Assembly (NCBI RefSeq): GCF_014529535.1
Contig: NW_023504022.1
Span: 1,050,986 to 1,114,985, forward strand
DNA length: 64,000 nt
Source: Bradysia coprophila
Lineage: Eukaryota; Arthropoda; Insecta; Diptera; Sciaridae
Direction: 5' to 3'
The notes under the pieces were generated by a model, which saw only the letters and a list, made by a program, of their open reading frames with translations, was not told the DNA's origin and ran no database searches. Below are positions 11,316 to 23,000 of the stretch, in pieces. A program made the position numbers and the translations under genes. Position 1 is the stretch's first letter, and every line of letters starts with the position of its first letter.

Positions 11316-13069
11316 AAAATCGCATGCGTTTATAATTTTTTAATTAAAATTCAATTGTCAAAAACCAGACTCGATCATTTTATTTTGCTTTTACACAAAA
11401 CTAAAATAGTGCTACCGAATAAGTCATCCTCAAATTAAAGATAAATTGGCAAAATAGATTATGGATTTGAGCACTATTTCACAGGACTGTCAATGATTGA
11501 CGCTGTCGGCAGGTCGGTCACTTCTGTCACTTCACCGACCAATATTTTCATGGACAATGTGATCGAAAATTTAATTTCCTAACAAATGATTTTGATTTTT
11601 AAATTTCGTATCGACCGACTCGAAAGCAGAGCCATCGCTGATTTTTGAGGTAGTGACGAAAACAATTTCCACAATCTATAAATAAAATCGTGAACATGGG
11701 ATATTTTTATTGAAAATGATAGAGGGATATGCTACGAGTAATTTGCAAGCGAAATTAAAAACCTTAAGCAGGGATAGCATATAAAATTTCCAAGTATTAA
11801 CTCTCTCATTTGACACATGGGATACAGAAACACATCCAAATGGAGTTTTAAGAATCCAAGTGGGTGGTGTATGAATGAAAGAAGCTCCTAACATTCATTT
11901 GACGGACCTTATATTTGGCAACTATTTTTCATAATTTTTCCAATATTTAATAAAAGTTTTACAATTTAAAAACGTACAAAAACTCAAAAAAGTCGTTGAA
12001 AACTTTCAAAAGAATTTAAAAAAATATTTTTTAGAGAAATATTTCACAAATAGTTTTGATTAGAAAATGAAATAGAAACATTGGCAAATTGCGCCGAAAA
12101 GTAATAAACAAAACAACCGGCGGCGGCGTAGTGTTTCGAATGTTATCGGCGGCGGCGCTGATCGGCTAGCCGATTTATACTATTCGGCGGCGGCGACATC
12201 GTTTTTAGCTCTTTTTTCGGCGGCTATCGGCGCGGCTGGCGCCGGCGCCCGGGTCTAGTCGATACCGTGCAATATTGCACGGTAACGACGGTTTATTTAC
12301 CCATTTTTCACGCTATTTTTGACCCTGTTTTGGAATAAATATCGTGCAATGCCCAGGTCCTCTGTCTATGTATGCCATAAACCAGACAAAATTAAATTTC
12401 GTTTCGCCTCCATTGCGTTTGATGTAAGTGACCAATTTTTCCAGAATTGCAGATTATTTCCAGATTCTGGACAGTATCGCCTGATATTTTAGACCATTTT
12501 TGACATGGGTGACCAAATTTAGAAACAAATATCGTGCAATGCCGAGGTCCTCTGTCTATGAGGACCATAAACCAGGCAAAATTCATTTTCCCTTCGCTTC
12601 CATTGCATTTGATGTACGGTATCACTGTCTCCAAGATTCACAGAATTCTGCAGAGTCTTCGAAACATGTTTCGGATCGGAGTGTTTCGATTTGTATGACT
12701 TGGTACAATTTTATTTGGTTATTTTTGGAACCTTCTACTGTATACTTTGTATTTGGTTGTTGTAGAACTCTGAGAGTATCTCACATTCACATTGTGATCA
12801 GCCACGAAACTGGAGACATAGAATTTTCACAGTTAAAAAAATCGATTCTTCATGTTTTAGCCAAAAATCCAAAGGTGTTTCTTCGTACGGTTAATAAGTT
12901 ACTGTTACACAAAAAATTTAAGAGGATGCTGACCTATTTTTCTATGCAATAGTAAAGTTGTACGACTCAATTGTCTACACTAAAATCTTATCAAGCGATT
13001 TTAAATAGAATTTTTTTTTAAAGATGTAAATAAAAAATGTAGTTTTGTTTCTGATTTCCCGCATCTCCC

Positions 13070-13673
13070 CGAACTGAAATTGCGCAACAATTTTGTTTAA
13101 AAGTTACATCAAAGTTGCGTTAACGGACCCAGCTAATGGCGTAACCTACTCATAGAGAACCTTGAATTTTTCAGATTTTTTTAACGACTGTATACTAGTC
13201 TTTAAGGCTATACTGTATACACAGTTCATGAGACCAGGCAAATCCAAGGTTTTGGTCTCCAGTGAAAACATTTTCGGTGTAAAAATTTGATAGGAAGCTG
13301 CATTCGTACTTATTAATATCTTCGTAAGATACTTGTTAACTTGCTCTTTCTCCACCTAGTTTACTACCACAGCCAAGTATCTCAACAAACTTTATACTCA
13401 CTGATTTTTTTCACCTGTAAAGTTTGCGATTTAGTACTAATGAAGGATTCACTTTTTGTGTTTGGGGGCTTTCTTCTATTTACAGCAATATTTATCATAC
13501 AATTAAGCAGTAATTTCAATTATAAATGCATTTTACTTCATATTTTTGTTTCTTGTAGTTCATGTTACCAAGAGATGTCCCGTCGTCTTTGGTCTTTCGA
13601 AATTCGAAGTGTTGCATTTTAAAGAAATACAAAATTTGTTGGATCTGTATACATCAGTAAAATTTAGTAAAAA
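13070..13673. other. Spacer downstream of Hv1
   Basis: This probably holds the Hv1 3' UTR near 13673. Several short open frames are present but none resembles a protein family. Confidence 0.4.
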
Positions 13674-16035
13674 CTATTTAAGTTTTCCCTCTTTGCTGCT
13701 CCTTAATTTACTCTTTTTGCTGAAAGTCGGCATCGGAATTCCTCTATGATTTGTCGCCGGAAGAGTATCAACGAAATTCTTCAATAAATTTCTCAGCTCT
13801 TCAACTTCTTTCTCGAGATCTTTAGTATAATTAAACAATTTATCCAGTCTTGCCTCGGTGACGTGATGGGCATCTTTCTCCTGTTCTAATTGATGCTCCA
13901 CGGGGGCTCGCATCGACACAGCAATGGCATGTATTATTCGAACCAACCGCCACATACGCAGAAAGATCAACAGATTCATGGCATGCTCGTCATGTCGGAA
14001 GAAGACAATGTCTAACGACCACGACACTACGACAATGGTGTAGTCGAATATTTCCATTTTTGATTTAAAAAAGTCCAACCGAAGAACGTAGAGCTTGAAC
14101 AACAGCTCGATAACGAACAATGTGAGGATGGCCAGGCTTATCGATTGTAGCGTCTAGGTTCAATTTTAGATTGTGTTATTTAATAGCGTTAGTCATTATA
14201 ATATTTACCAAACTTAAGGAGTGATCTGTCTTAATCGGTTCACATGTCACTTTGTCGCACATCTCATCTAGGTTTTAGGAGTACACAGTACACTCTTGTT
14301 AGTTACTTTAAAATGTAAATCCTTAAGGAGAGACACATGACACAGTACGTACGCAGGCAGAAGAGGCTAATTCTTCAAAAATCGATTTTCATAGCCAACC
14401 TATTGAACTCGGTCTTGATGCTTGCGATCTTAAGCTAGCATCGTCGCCGTTTAGAAAAAATGCTCCATTTTAATTACAAATTCTAAATCAAATAAGTTTC
14501 TACTGCCTATGTATTTACTAATGTCGTGTGGGAGTGTTAGTTGAATACCTAGTCTATCTATCTTGCTACAAGCTATTTTAATAGTTTTCAGAGTTTTTTT
14601 TAGAGTAACTAGAGGTAAAAAAATGTATTTTTGACACATTCAGACAAAGAACTTTCAAAATCGGTTGGGGTTTGTTTGATCCCTCTTGGAATTCTGCGTT
14701 TAATATTACATCGAAGGCCATTTCACGCCATAAGTCCACCAAAAATTTAAATGTTGTCAACATTTGGACAAAATATCGCTGACTTCATGTAACTAATGTC
14801 AAAAACTGCGCGTTAAAACGTCCCGATATCAACTATGTTTTGAAATAGAAGGCGCACTTATTTTGACGTGGAAGGCATGGATTTTGATTACTTCCTCGCT
14901 CCCGAATTCTTCTTAAAGCAAAAATTACCTTTTGTTATTCTGAGATCAATAACTAGCTCCGCAATTATAAAAATACAATCAAGTATTACAAAGCCGATCA
15001 CAACAATCTGTTAAGAAAAATGGTAACAATACAGAACAGACATTACTTCTCTTTCAAGAGTTACCTGAAAGTTGACTGAATTAATAAGACGGAAACATTT
15101 ACCGCGAAATGAATCGTCATTTTGTGCATGAAGTGCGGGAATGTTGAAGAATGATGAGTGTCGGCGACCATGACCGTTTAGTTTCTTTTCCAATGGCTTG
15201 GTCTCGTTTAGCAGCGGCTACATAATGTTAGTAAGTTCTTTAATTGATATTGGGTAAAGCCGACTGGATATTTACCGATAAATTTTCTCAAAAATTTTGG
15301 TAATACCGTTTAACATGAGGCAATCGGTACGTTGAATTTACACCTTATATGCAATCCCATGTAAATTTCACATCACAGGCGACCTTTGATAAATAAACTG
15401 CAATTCTCAGTATATAATCACGGCTATAATTACTACGTTTGTCGCCTACTAAAATTTCGTTGATTTGAAACAAAAATTTGGGGAAAAACTAGAATCTTTG
15501 TTGTGGTTTTCAACGATCGATTGCCCCACGTTAAATTGAATTGCGCAATTTTGCGCTCAATGTAATCGGTTATTTACATGGTCTCTGCTGTAATCTAGTA
15601 GTTTTTAAAAAAGAGACGGTAATTGCCACTTACTGCAGTGGATAATAAATTCACGATATTCTCATATCATGGTGAATTAAGATTTATTTTCAACTCATTT
15701 ATTCATCCACTGATCCACTGGTCCACTTCATCCGAAATTCGAATTCTGAACTTACGTTAACGGCGTGAATAATAAAAAAAGGAAGCACTAGCCAGTAGCT
15801 CATGATACTTAAATACGCCAATATATCGATCACCAACATTTTTATTCTAAAACTATCGATGAAATACTTACTGTGCACTTTATTCACTTACATCAGAGGT
15901 AGTTATTTGCTCGTCGTTTACATTAATCTTGCAAATAGAAGCATCATCCTTTTCTAGATTTTTGCTATCATCGTCAGTAGAAATTTTAGTGTTATCCAAA
16001 TCAGAAGTAACATTCGTACCTTCTTTAGTATTCAT
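13674..16035 (-). CDS. HVCN1: Voltage-gated proton channel Hv1
   Basis: Complete five-exon gene, in transcription order 15892-16035, 15065-15217, 14929-15007, 14209-14267 and 13674-14153 (915 nt, 304 residues). Hv1 is a lone voltage-sensor domain that conducts protons across membranes. Visible parts are: an acidic Asn/Asp-rich N-terminus; FRGKCFRLINSVNFQ before S1; S1 with the selectivity aspartate (VILDCIFIIAEL); a Cys-containing S1-S2 linker; S2 FVIELLFKLYV with its conserved Glu; S3 KMEIFDYTIVVVSWSLDIV with its conserved Asp; and S4 FLRMWRLVRIIH with three gating arginines in the RxWRxxR signature. A C-terminal coiled coil (LDKLFNYTKDLEKEVEELRNLL) would dimerise the channel. Two differences from human Hv1 stand out: the Asn after the third Arg is His, and the S2-proximal Zn-binding His is Gln. 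The start is the first ATG (16033-16035) in a frame that also runs upstream, so a 5' exon is possible. Confidence 0.93.
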
Positions 16036-17531
16036 TATTGGCTGTGACTGGTTTTCAGCTGAAGGTAATTTCGAGAACAGTCTTTAAACATTTATAAATG
16101 TCATTTTTTCTTCTTCAGATAATGTCATTTAGAATTCACAATGCCACAATTACTTAGAAAAACCTTGACAGTAAGACATTTAAATGTTAAAGACTGTTGG
16201 AATTAAATTTTAAGAAAATATAATTTAAACGACTCTCTGTGGCAATTACAAAACTGATATAATGTGAGAGTCACATGCTATCACGGAAAAAAGTTTTTGT
16301 CTTCGAAGAAGAAAATGTTTACAATTATTCCCAGCACTTGAGTAAATATTGAATTAATATTGACGATGGATAATAGATAGAAAAACTTATGTGAAAATAC
16401 CTACTGCTCGATAAAACTACGACTAAACCGGTCGAACCGAATTCGTCTCGAATTCAGCGTGTTTATCATATGTGTACGTGTATTGTATGAAAGGCAATGT
16501 CTGAGATTAAAAGGCATTAGAGCGCATGTTACATTATCAGATATCCAAATATTTTTCTTAAGTTCTTGTTTGATAAAAGGGATTAATGGGTTAAGTTTAT
16601 GGAGCAGAATTTCTAACTAACTTTAAACAAAAATCAAGCACTCAGTTCGTCTCTGTGGAATTTGCAAATTGCGAATGAAACAGTTAAACAACTGTGCTAG
16701 AATTCTTCTCATCTATGCACGAGTTGTGTGAAATGTATATTCTTTGTAGTGACAATTTCAAGGTGTTTGCAACCCGAAATTGGCTAAAATTAAAAATAAA
16801 TATGAAGACAAACATCCGTCGTTATCTGTAAATTTCGCGTCGCAAGTCGCAACTCGGCAAATGTCAAACTCGATTACGTCGCTCTTTGAAGCAGAAGAAA
16901 CTATGTATGTACACGGCAGAGAAAAATAAATCAGGAGCAGTTCAAATTTGAAACATCAAATAAGGGACCTAATGCACTGTATGAAAATGATCTAAAATGA
17001 ATATTGACATAAATTGAAAATATTTATTCGCAAAACACAAAGGCTACTAGATTATATTCAGGTCCCTAGTCAAATCAAGCGCTTCTGTCTGGTTTACTTT
17101 ACTCTGCCGTAGTATGTACAAAATGTTAACAAAATCAGGCGACCTGTCCAATTTTAGGCCTACTAATTTTGTAAACAAGGTGTATTTGGTTGCTATAGAG
17201 CTGCTTTGTTTGTGCACATAGCAACGCAAAAGAAATCTAATGAAAATCTTTCTTTTTTCTTTTCAAACTTCAAAAAAAAAATTGTCACTGCCAGCTCAGC
17301 AGACCGACTCGCCGGCAGTGCCAATCGCTAATATTGTTTCTGTTTCAGTAGTCACCAATGCACACAATGTATATCTAGAGTAAAAAGTGTTTGGAACTTA
17401 CGTCGATGCCGCCTGTTTACATTGAGCCAGGAGTATTGTCATTGAAATGGCTACGTCTTCCACAACACATTAAACATGAAATCTGATGAATATTCTGATA
17501 AAAATAAGGAGCTGGCAAATGTAGATAATAT
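16036..17531. other. Upstream region of Hv1
   Basis: The acceptor-like CCTTCAG just upstream of the Hv1 frame (minus strand, about 16059) suggests a further 5' exon somewhere here, which I could not fix. At 17287-17327 there is an imperfect palindrome (CACTGCCAGCTC...CGCCGGCAGTGCC). No other feature is seen. Confidence 0.35.
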
Positions 17532-17722
17532 CAAGGTTCTAAAGGAACAGGTTCAAATTCATTAAACGCACTCATTACATACTGTGTGAAAAGTCAACGT
17601 GAAGACAAATTTGTTTTTTGTCAAGTTGAATTCGTCATATAAGCTTTCACAAACCTAGTTGGCGCTACAGAAAATTTTTGATATCACCGTGATCAACTCA
17701 GAAGTGTTTTTTCAGATCCTTG
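17532..17722 (+). mobile_element. MITE family M1, copy 3 (degenerate)
   Basis: It begins CAAGGTTCTAAAGGAACAGG and ends TTTTCAGATCCTTG, with the internal GATCAACTCAGA block shared with 4365-4855. It is more diverged than the pair near 4.5 kb. Confidence 0.65.
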
Positions 17723-18034
17723 TATAATATCCTAAATTAAACCGTCTTGAGATTCCCCGTTATCATTTCTCTAATGCCGCCGTTGCCGCCGGCTCGATGT
17801 GAACAAGTGGCACTGACGCAAGTTAATATTGAGCCGTTGATATTGTCATTGCGTTGGTTGCGTTCGCTATAACTACATAATACAACTTTCTCTCCATCTG
17901 TCTCTGTTTGATAATTAAAAAAACTGTCAAAAGTTATTGAAGTCAAGCAAAAAAATAATGATTAGAAACACTCTGAGCATACAGAAAAGATGTGCAATGT
18001 AAATTGACAAATTTGTTGAATAAATTTATAAAAA

Positions 18035-20788
18035 ATGCACACTAAACGGGGGTTGGTCGTTACATCATTATTGATCGGGCTAGCACTAACAGCAGACGAT
18101 TCCATCAGTGAGTGAATCTTTTTTCTTTTTCTTTTTTAAATAAAATTGATGACATATTCAAGTCGGCTAAGATAAGTTCTATCGTGTCAATAAATAAGTA
18201 TTCAAAAAGTAAGTAATGAGCATAGGTGATGTGTAGACAGAATTTGGAACTTAATTTTTGCTGGGGTTGTGGAGAATAGTGAATATTAACATATTATTGT
18301 ATCAGAAAACACAAAAATAAGATTGAAATTGTAAATACAATTTTGTGAGTCTGGTTCGCCGTCAATGAATTGTAGATTTGTGGGGTGGTTCATACATTTC
18401 GTAGCTTTTGATGTGAAGAAACATTTTTTCGCTTCACGCGATCCATGGGAAAGGGAAGAGTAATTATGCTCTGTTTGTTTGTTTTGGTGTTTGTTTTGCA
18501 TATTAGATAACGCCACCCCTGGAATTTTGTATGTTTTCCAGGTAAAATAAAGTTTTGTACCATTACAAGCGACTAACCACAATTTCAATTTAGATCAATC
18601 TTACTCTTTGGGTAATTCCATCATCTTTATTTATTTATTCTTTTAATTATCGCACCGTATTTTGTTAGTAATATCACCGTGTCCCGAGACTTTTCGGTGT
18701 GAATTTGGTTTTGTTGAATTTTGAGATTTGTTGGGTTCGTTTATTGATTCTGTTGAATGAATTTTTTCTGATATTTTTTTGCTGCGCTTGGATGTTTTCT
18801 GCTATAATTTCCGATTTTCCATCAGAAGATCAACGAAGTGACTAATCGCACGCGCGTGCGATTAGTGCATATAAGGCTATTCGCACGCGCGGGCGATTAG
18901 CATCGGACGAAGATCAACTTGTTCTTGTAAACTTTCAAAACTCGTTCAACCAAAAGTATACTGCTGTCTTAGGATGTGGAAACTGCACTAGCTTCGGATA
19001 ACCACTGACTCTCTCGAAATAGCGTCTTTGCTTCATTAAATTAAATTCACTTCACGTGATCCGTTTGGGTTAGGGAAGAGCATCTGTCGTTTATCCTATG
19101 CTTGAGAATGATTTTTAGTCTAATAGCCTCGCGCTCTTGGTGAGTTCTTGTTGCATTTAGTCCGTTGCAAAAGCGTAAATAAAAAAAAACCAGGCGCTGC
19201 CACTTCCATTTGGTGTGTAGGCTGCACTTTGGTGAACCTTGACGCTCATCGATTTTTTTTAATTTTCGCGTTTTCTTTTGTGAGTAATATCGCCTTGTCC
19301 CGAGACTCATGTAACAAACAGTAGCCACAGCTTTTGTTTTTCCCGGTCGCTGTCGATAGCATCCATGACTTAACATAAATAACATAAAATATTTGCTCAA
19401 CTATTACCAAAAAAAAATTGTAGACGATTTCCAAGATGATCCGTGGACAGGTCTTTGGTTTCCAGAAAATCCAGAGAGTTTATCTGAAGACCAAGTTAAT
19501 GCAAAGGGTGTCAGAGAGGAATCAGCATTGAAACAAAACGAAGACAGTCTACAAATGGCAGAATCAAAATTCAATGGTAAGTTGCCTGAACACGCCGACA
19601 GCGTAACTGACCACATATCACGTAAGCAAATTAAATTTTGTAGAAGAGACCGACAGCTGGAAAGGAAAATGGTTTCCAGTAGCGCCCGGTCAAAGTATAC
19701 CGCAGACACCAGTGACACAAGATATTCAAGACAATCATTTTACTAATATGGGAAATTCTGATCAAATCTGCGACGACGGAATGGTAATAATTGGATGTGT
19801 GGTAATGACAAAATTCAATTTCTTAGTTTCTTTGGTTTTCCAATTTAGAACAACTTGCAATTGGACTACGATTCGCGGAATATAACGCACCATTATCGAC
19901 ATTTGTGCACAGATGAAAAAAAAGTGTTTGCTCCCAATTATGATATTCAGCCGCGGTTATTGGATTACACAATTTCACCCGAATATGTTGTGAGTATTTT
20001 GTCCCTTTCTATTTGTTCCGAAATCTGGTGGATACCTAAGTTTTCAGAGAAAAGTTCAAGTTTACATTACAAGTGCATTTCTGTCAATATCTGCAGGTCA
20101 ATTTGCGTATATTTGCGATTGAATTGACGTGGTTTTGATTTTTAAACTTTGCTTCGATGTTTTTCGTTGTTTTTCACAATTTGCATCTTATTTAGGCACT
20201 ACACAAATGTATGGATGAAGAAATCGTTTATGACGACGACATACCGACCTTGTAAGTTATACTGATTTCACAATAGTCATATTAAAACTTACCTCATCCT
20301 TCTTCCTCGCAATAAAGTGGAGCCCACCGAAAGCTATGGCCTGTTTATGGCGAATATGTTTTCGTTCCTCCTCAACGATGGATCCATAGTCTGGAACATG
20401 GTGCGATTGTATTACTATATCATCCCTGTGCGAATCTCAATCAAGTAAGAATAAGTCACATTAATTGCCAATTGAATGAGACAAGCGAAACATTCTCTTT
20501 AACTTTCAGTTGGATATGGTGAAAAGTCTGGTGAAGAAATGTCTTTATCGTCATATCATCAGCGCATATGATCTTCTTGAGCCGGAGCGTCCGTTCGCTT
20601 TGGTTGCCTGGGGTCGAAGCTTGGAATTTTCAGTTGTGGATCAATTGGCAGTTGTCAGTTTTATTCGATTGTACGGATTGCAAGGACCGGAAAAAATTTT
20701 CAGCGACGGACAGTACAATCAAACCTTAATCGAGCAGTCAAATATCATCACATCGCCAGATGACAATGTGCTTTGCCAGAATTTGTAA
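18035..20788 (+). CDS. Secreted DUF3105 / TP53I13-like protein
   Basis: Seven exons: 18035-18107, 19424-19576, 19644-19783, 19849-19989, 20196-20251, 20318-20444 and 20510-20788 (969 nt, 322 residues; every junction GT-AG and in phase). The N-terminus ([15 protein letters not shown]) is a signal peptide. Residues from about 190 to the end carry the DUF3105 signature: [19 protein letters not shown], then [17 protein letters not shown], then [16 protein letters not shown]3105 occurs in animal TP53-inducible protein 13 and in bacterial proteins of unknown function. Conserved His, Glu and Cys residues hint at metal or redox chemistry, which is speculation. No transmembrane segment follows the signal peptide, so it is probably lumenal or secreted. 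Upstream exons encode a diverged acidic region with two matching W-F-P segments ([20 protein letters not shown]). AATAAA lies at 21087-21092. Confidence 0.9.
18842..18900. repeat. Two CG-rich palindromes in intron 1
   Basis: A perfect 24-bp palindrome at 18842-18865 (CTAATCGCACGC and its complement) is followed 35 bp later by a second, slightly imperfect copy at 18877-18900. The alternating purine-pyrimidine core CGCACGCGCGTGCG is unusual in this AT-rich sequence. Confidence 0.8.
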
Positions 20789-21166
20789 AGACGGATAAGC
20801 GATAGAATGGAAAAATGCGATTTTCTTAACTTGTTTTATTTTTCAACTGTGATCCATCAAAATGAACGTTTAGCTTAAGTGTATCAGTGAATGCGCTGGA
20901 ATTGTTATTAACACATCATGTCGATATTTGATGTTCTTTCGGGTAATTTTACATTTGTCGTTAGGAATTTTTATCTTTTTCATCTGATTCGAGTTGTTAT
21001 ATTGTTTTATTGTATTCCTAATTTTTTTCGGAATCGTTATATTATGCAATACATGCAAAACTTACGTGCCTCATTCTCAATTTGAAAATAAAAGAATTGT
21101 TTCGAAAAGCAGGTTTTTCTTGGTTGGTTTGGTATAAAAGTCATGTAGCTTGAAACTACTTGAAAC

Positions 21167-21427
21167 CATCGATATAATATAAGGTACAACGACAACGACA
21201 ACAATTTTTAATCACAACACAAAACAGAGCGAAGGGATATTAAAAGGTACATTCAAAAAAGAAGGGGCCATTAGGATTTTGAAATATTTGTATGGCTTTA
21301 TTCCGCGCGCTTTCTCAGAACGTAAGTTACGTTACACAATGTGTAATGTGTAATACACATACAATCTTACATTCTTTCCGCACAAACATTCTTCGTGTGT
21401 ACCAATCTACCCTATATTACATCGATG
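21167..21427. mobile_element. MITE family M3, copy 1
   Basis: Inverted termini CATCGATATAATATA and TATATTACATCGATG. It is flanked by a perfect 8-bp duplication CTTGAAAC (21159-21166 and 21428-21435). It is collinear with 56800-57074, minus a short deletion near the left end. The 8-bp duplication suggests a hAT- or P-type transposase supplied elsewhere. Confidence 0.88.
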
Positions 21428-21561
21428 CTTGAAACTACTACTACTCTCCCCAAACTTTCCTTTATAGGGTCAACCCGTCGACGGCCAAGGTGCAAGGATG
21501 TTGCAATTCTATCCACTTAATCTTATAGGGAGTGTCAACTAAATTTTTGTCAAAGTTTGGC

Positions 21562-22854
21562 GTGCATGGAAATAATGCGGTATTCTGGTATCCTAGATAC
21601 CGGGAAGTCGTCGGGGCAAAAAATTGGATACCGGGAAATTAAGCCTTCGCCGAAGGCGATTTTCTTTTTTTTTACTGTAAAAATTAGACCTCACAGGGAA
21701 ATGTCAGTGGGAAGTACTCACCGGGAAATATCTATAAGCAGGAAGAATTAATAACTAACCGGGAAATAGCTGTCAACGGGAAATCGGAAACAGCTATCAC
21801 CGGGAAGAACTCACACCGGGAAATATGTATCAGCGGGAAGTACTCACTGGGAAATATCTATCAGCGGGAAGAATTCAGAACTAACCGGAAAATAGCTGTC
21901 ACTAGGACGAACTCACCGGGAAATTTTATCAGCTCGAAGAACTTATCGAGAAGTTTCTACCAACGGGAGTGTTAACCAGAGCCTAATATTTGGAAGTTAA
22001 CTCTCCAAATTCCCAAAATTCCCGAAAATTCCCAAAAAATTCCCTAAATTCCCAAAAATTCCCTAAATTCACAAAAATTCCCTAAATTCCCAAAAATTCC
22101 CTAAATTACCAAAAATTCCCTAAATTCACAAAAATTCCCTAAAATTCCCAAAAATTCTCAAAAACGATTCCCAAATATTAGGCTCTGGTTAACTCTATCA
22201 GCGGGAAGTACTCCTAGGGAAATTTTTATCAGAGGGAAGAGTTTATCAAGAAGTTTTCGTCACTATCCCGATGAATTATTCTCTTCAACGAACTAAACTT
22301 TTGATGAGTTACTACTTCTGGTGAAACAGTTCCTAATAGGGTACATAGACCTAAGAATTTAAAAACTTCGTCTGCGGCGCTTTTGCTCAAATTAAAGTTT
22401 CATTTAGAATTTTGAGTTTGTACAGTTTCAAAGAATGGTACCATTTTTGCATCATCAAAAGTCAATCTTTTCTTTCTTTAAGTAAATTAAGGAAGAATTT
22501 CGGAAAGATTGTAATGCTCAAGATATCTGTCAGATTAGACCTTAAGATAATTTTCCAATGAGTTTATATCTGTTTAATCAAAGGATGGACTCGTGCAGTT
22601 AGCATCTTTACAAACATTCTCTTCTACAAATTGATGAGTGAAAATTCATACAGAAGAAAGTCACGAAAAGGTTTTAGAATTGTAAAAACTAATGTTAGAC
22701 CTAAATCTGCACAAAAAGACTAGAAAGGGCTTGAGAAATAATATTCGCGCCTCCGGGAAGTTAATTGCGTCCCACCGGGAAATTTTTGTCAAAATTTTCG
22801 GATACCGGGAAGTTTTGACTTGGTTACCGGGAAGAAAACATTATTTCCATGCAC
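21562..22854. repeat. CCGGGAA-rich element with inverted ends
   Basis: The ends GTGCATGGAAATAATG (21562-21577) and CATTATTTCCATGCAC (22839-22854) are perfect inverse repeats. The interior repeats the word CCGGGAA(A/G) about twenty times in irregular phrases such as TATCAGCGGGAAGTACTCAC. A second element (21977-22187) is inserted inside it. No coding frame is evident. Confidence 0.7.
21977..22187. mobile_element. Short TIR element with AAATTCCC array
   Basis: Termini CAGAGCCTAATATTTGG and CCAAATATTAGGCTCTG are perfect 17-bp inverted repeats, flanked by GTTAAC on both sides (21971-21976 and 22188-22193). The middle is a tandem array of AAAATTCCCTAAATTCCC-type units. The CAGAG start resembles hAT ends, but the flanking duplication seen is 6 bp and itself palindromic. 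Confidence 0.75.
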
Positions 22855-23000
22855 GAAGTTTGGTTAACATCAACTATGTTTCAGAGCCTATTTTTAGGAA
22901 TTTACTTCTTAAAAGTTTCATAAAATTCTTAGAAAATTCTTTAATTTATGAAATTTTTTAAGAAATTTCAAGACATTTAGTGAAACGGTGAAAAATGAAA

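Larger units (their letters stand above)
8337..12258. mobile_element. 3.9 kb TIR element with CGGCGG-rich ends
   Basis: Perfect 17-bp inverted termini CTAGACCCGGGCGCCGG (8337-8353 and 12242-12258) are flanked by a 6-bp direct duplication TCGATA (8331-8336 and 12259-12264). Subterminal GC-rich blocks of CGGCGGCGG and GCCGATT-type motifs (8360-8500 and 12117-12240) contrast sharply with the AT-rich surroundings. The interior has no transposase that I can find. It carries direct repeats of about 500 bp (9161 versus 9663) and about 300 bp (10227 versus 10527), and a nested hAT-like MITE at 10851-11037. Superfamily unassigned. Confidence 0.8.
7540..13069. mobile_element. Foldback element with about 750-bp arms, interrupted
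   Basis: Arms 7540-8291 and 12321-13069 are near-identical reverse complements. Each arm holds the same 150-residue open frame facing outward from the centre (7658-8110 on - and 12500-12952 on +); the two differ by a single Gly/Arg change. Each arm also has an internal partial duplication of about 190 bp (7992-8135 versus 8184-8335 in the left arm). The centre is occupied by the separate 3.9 kb element at 8337-12258. The frame contains a short hydrophobic stretch but matches no family I recognise, and may be fortuitous. Confidence 0.8.

Noticed and set aside
14929..15007. Reading straight through the exon end into NFCFKKNSGARK as the Hv1 S1-S2 linker
   Set aside because: It has no usable donor in the right phase. 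A 59-nt exon at 14209-14267 has good splice sites and correct phase at both ends.
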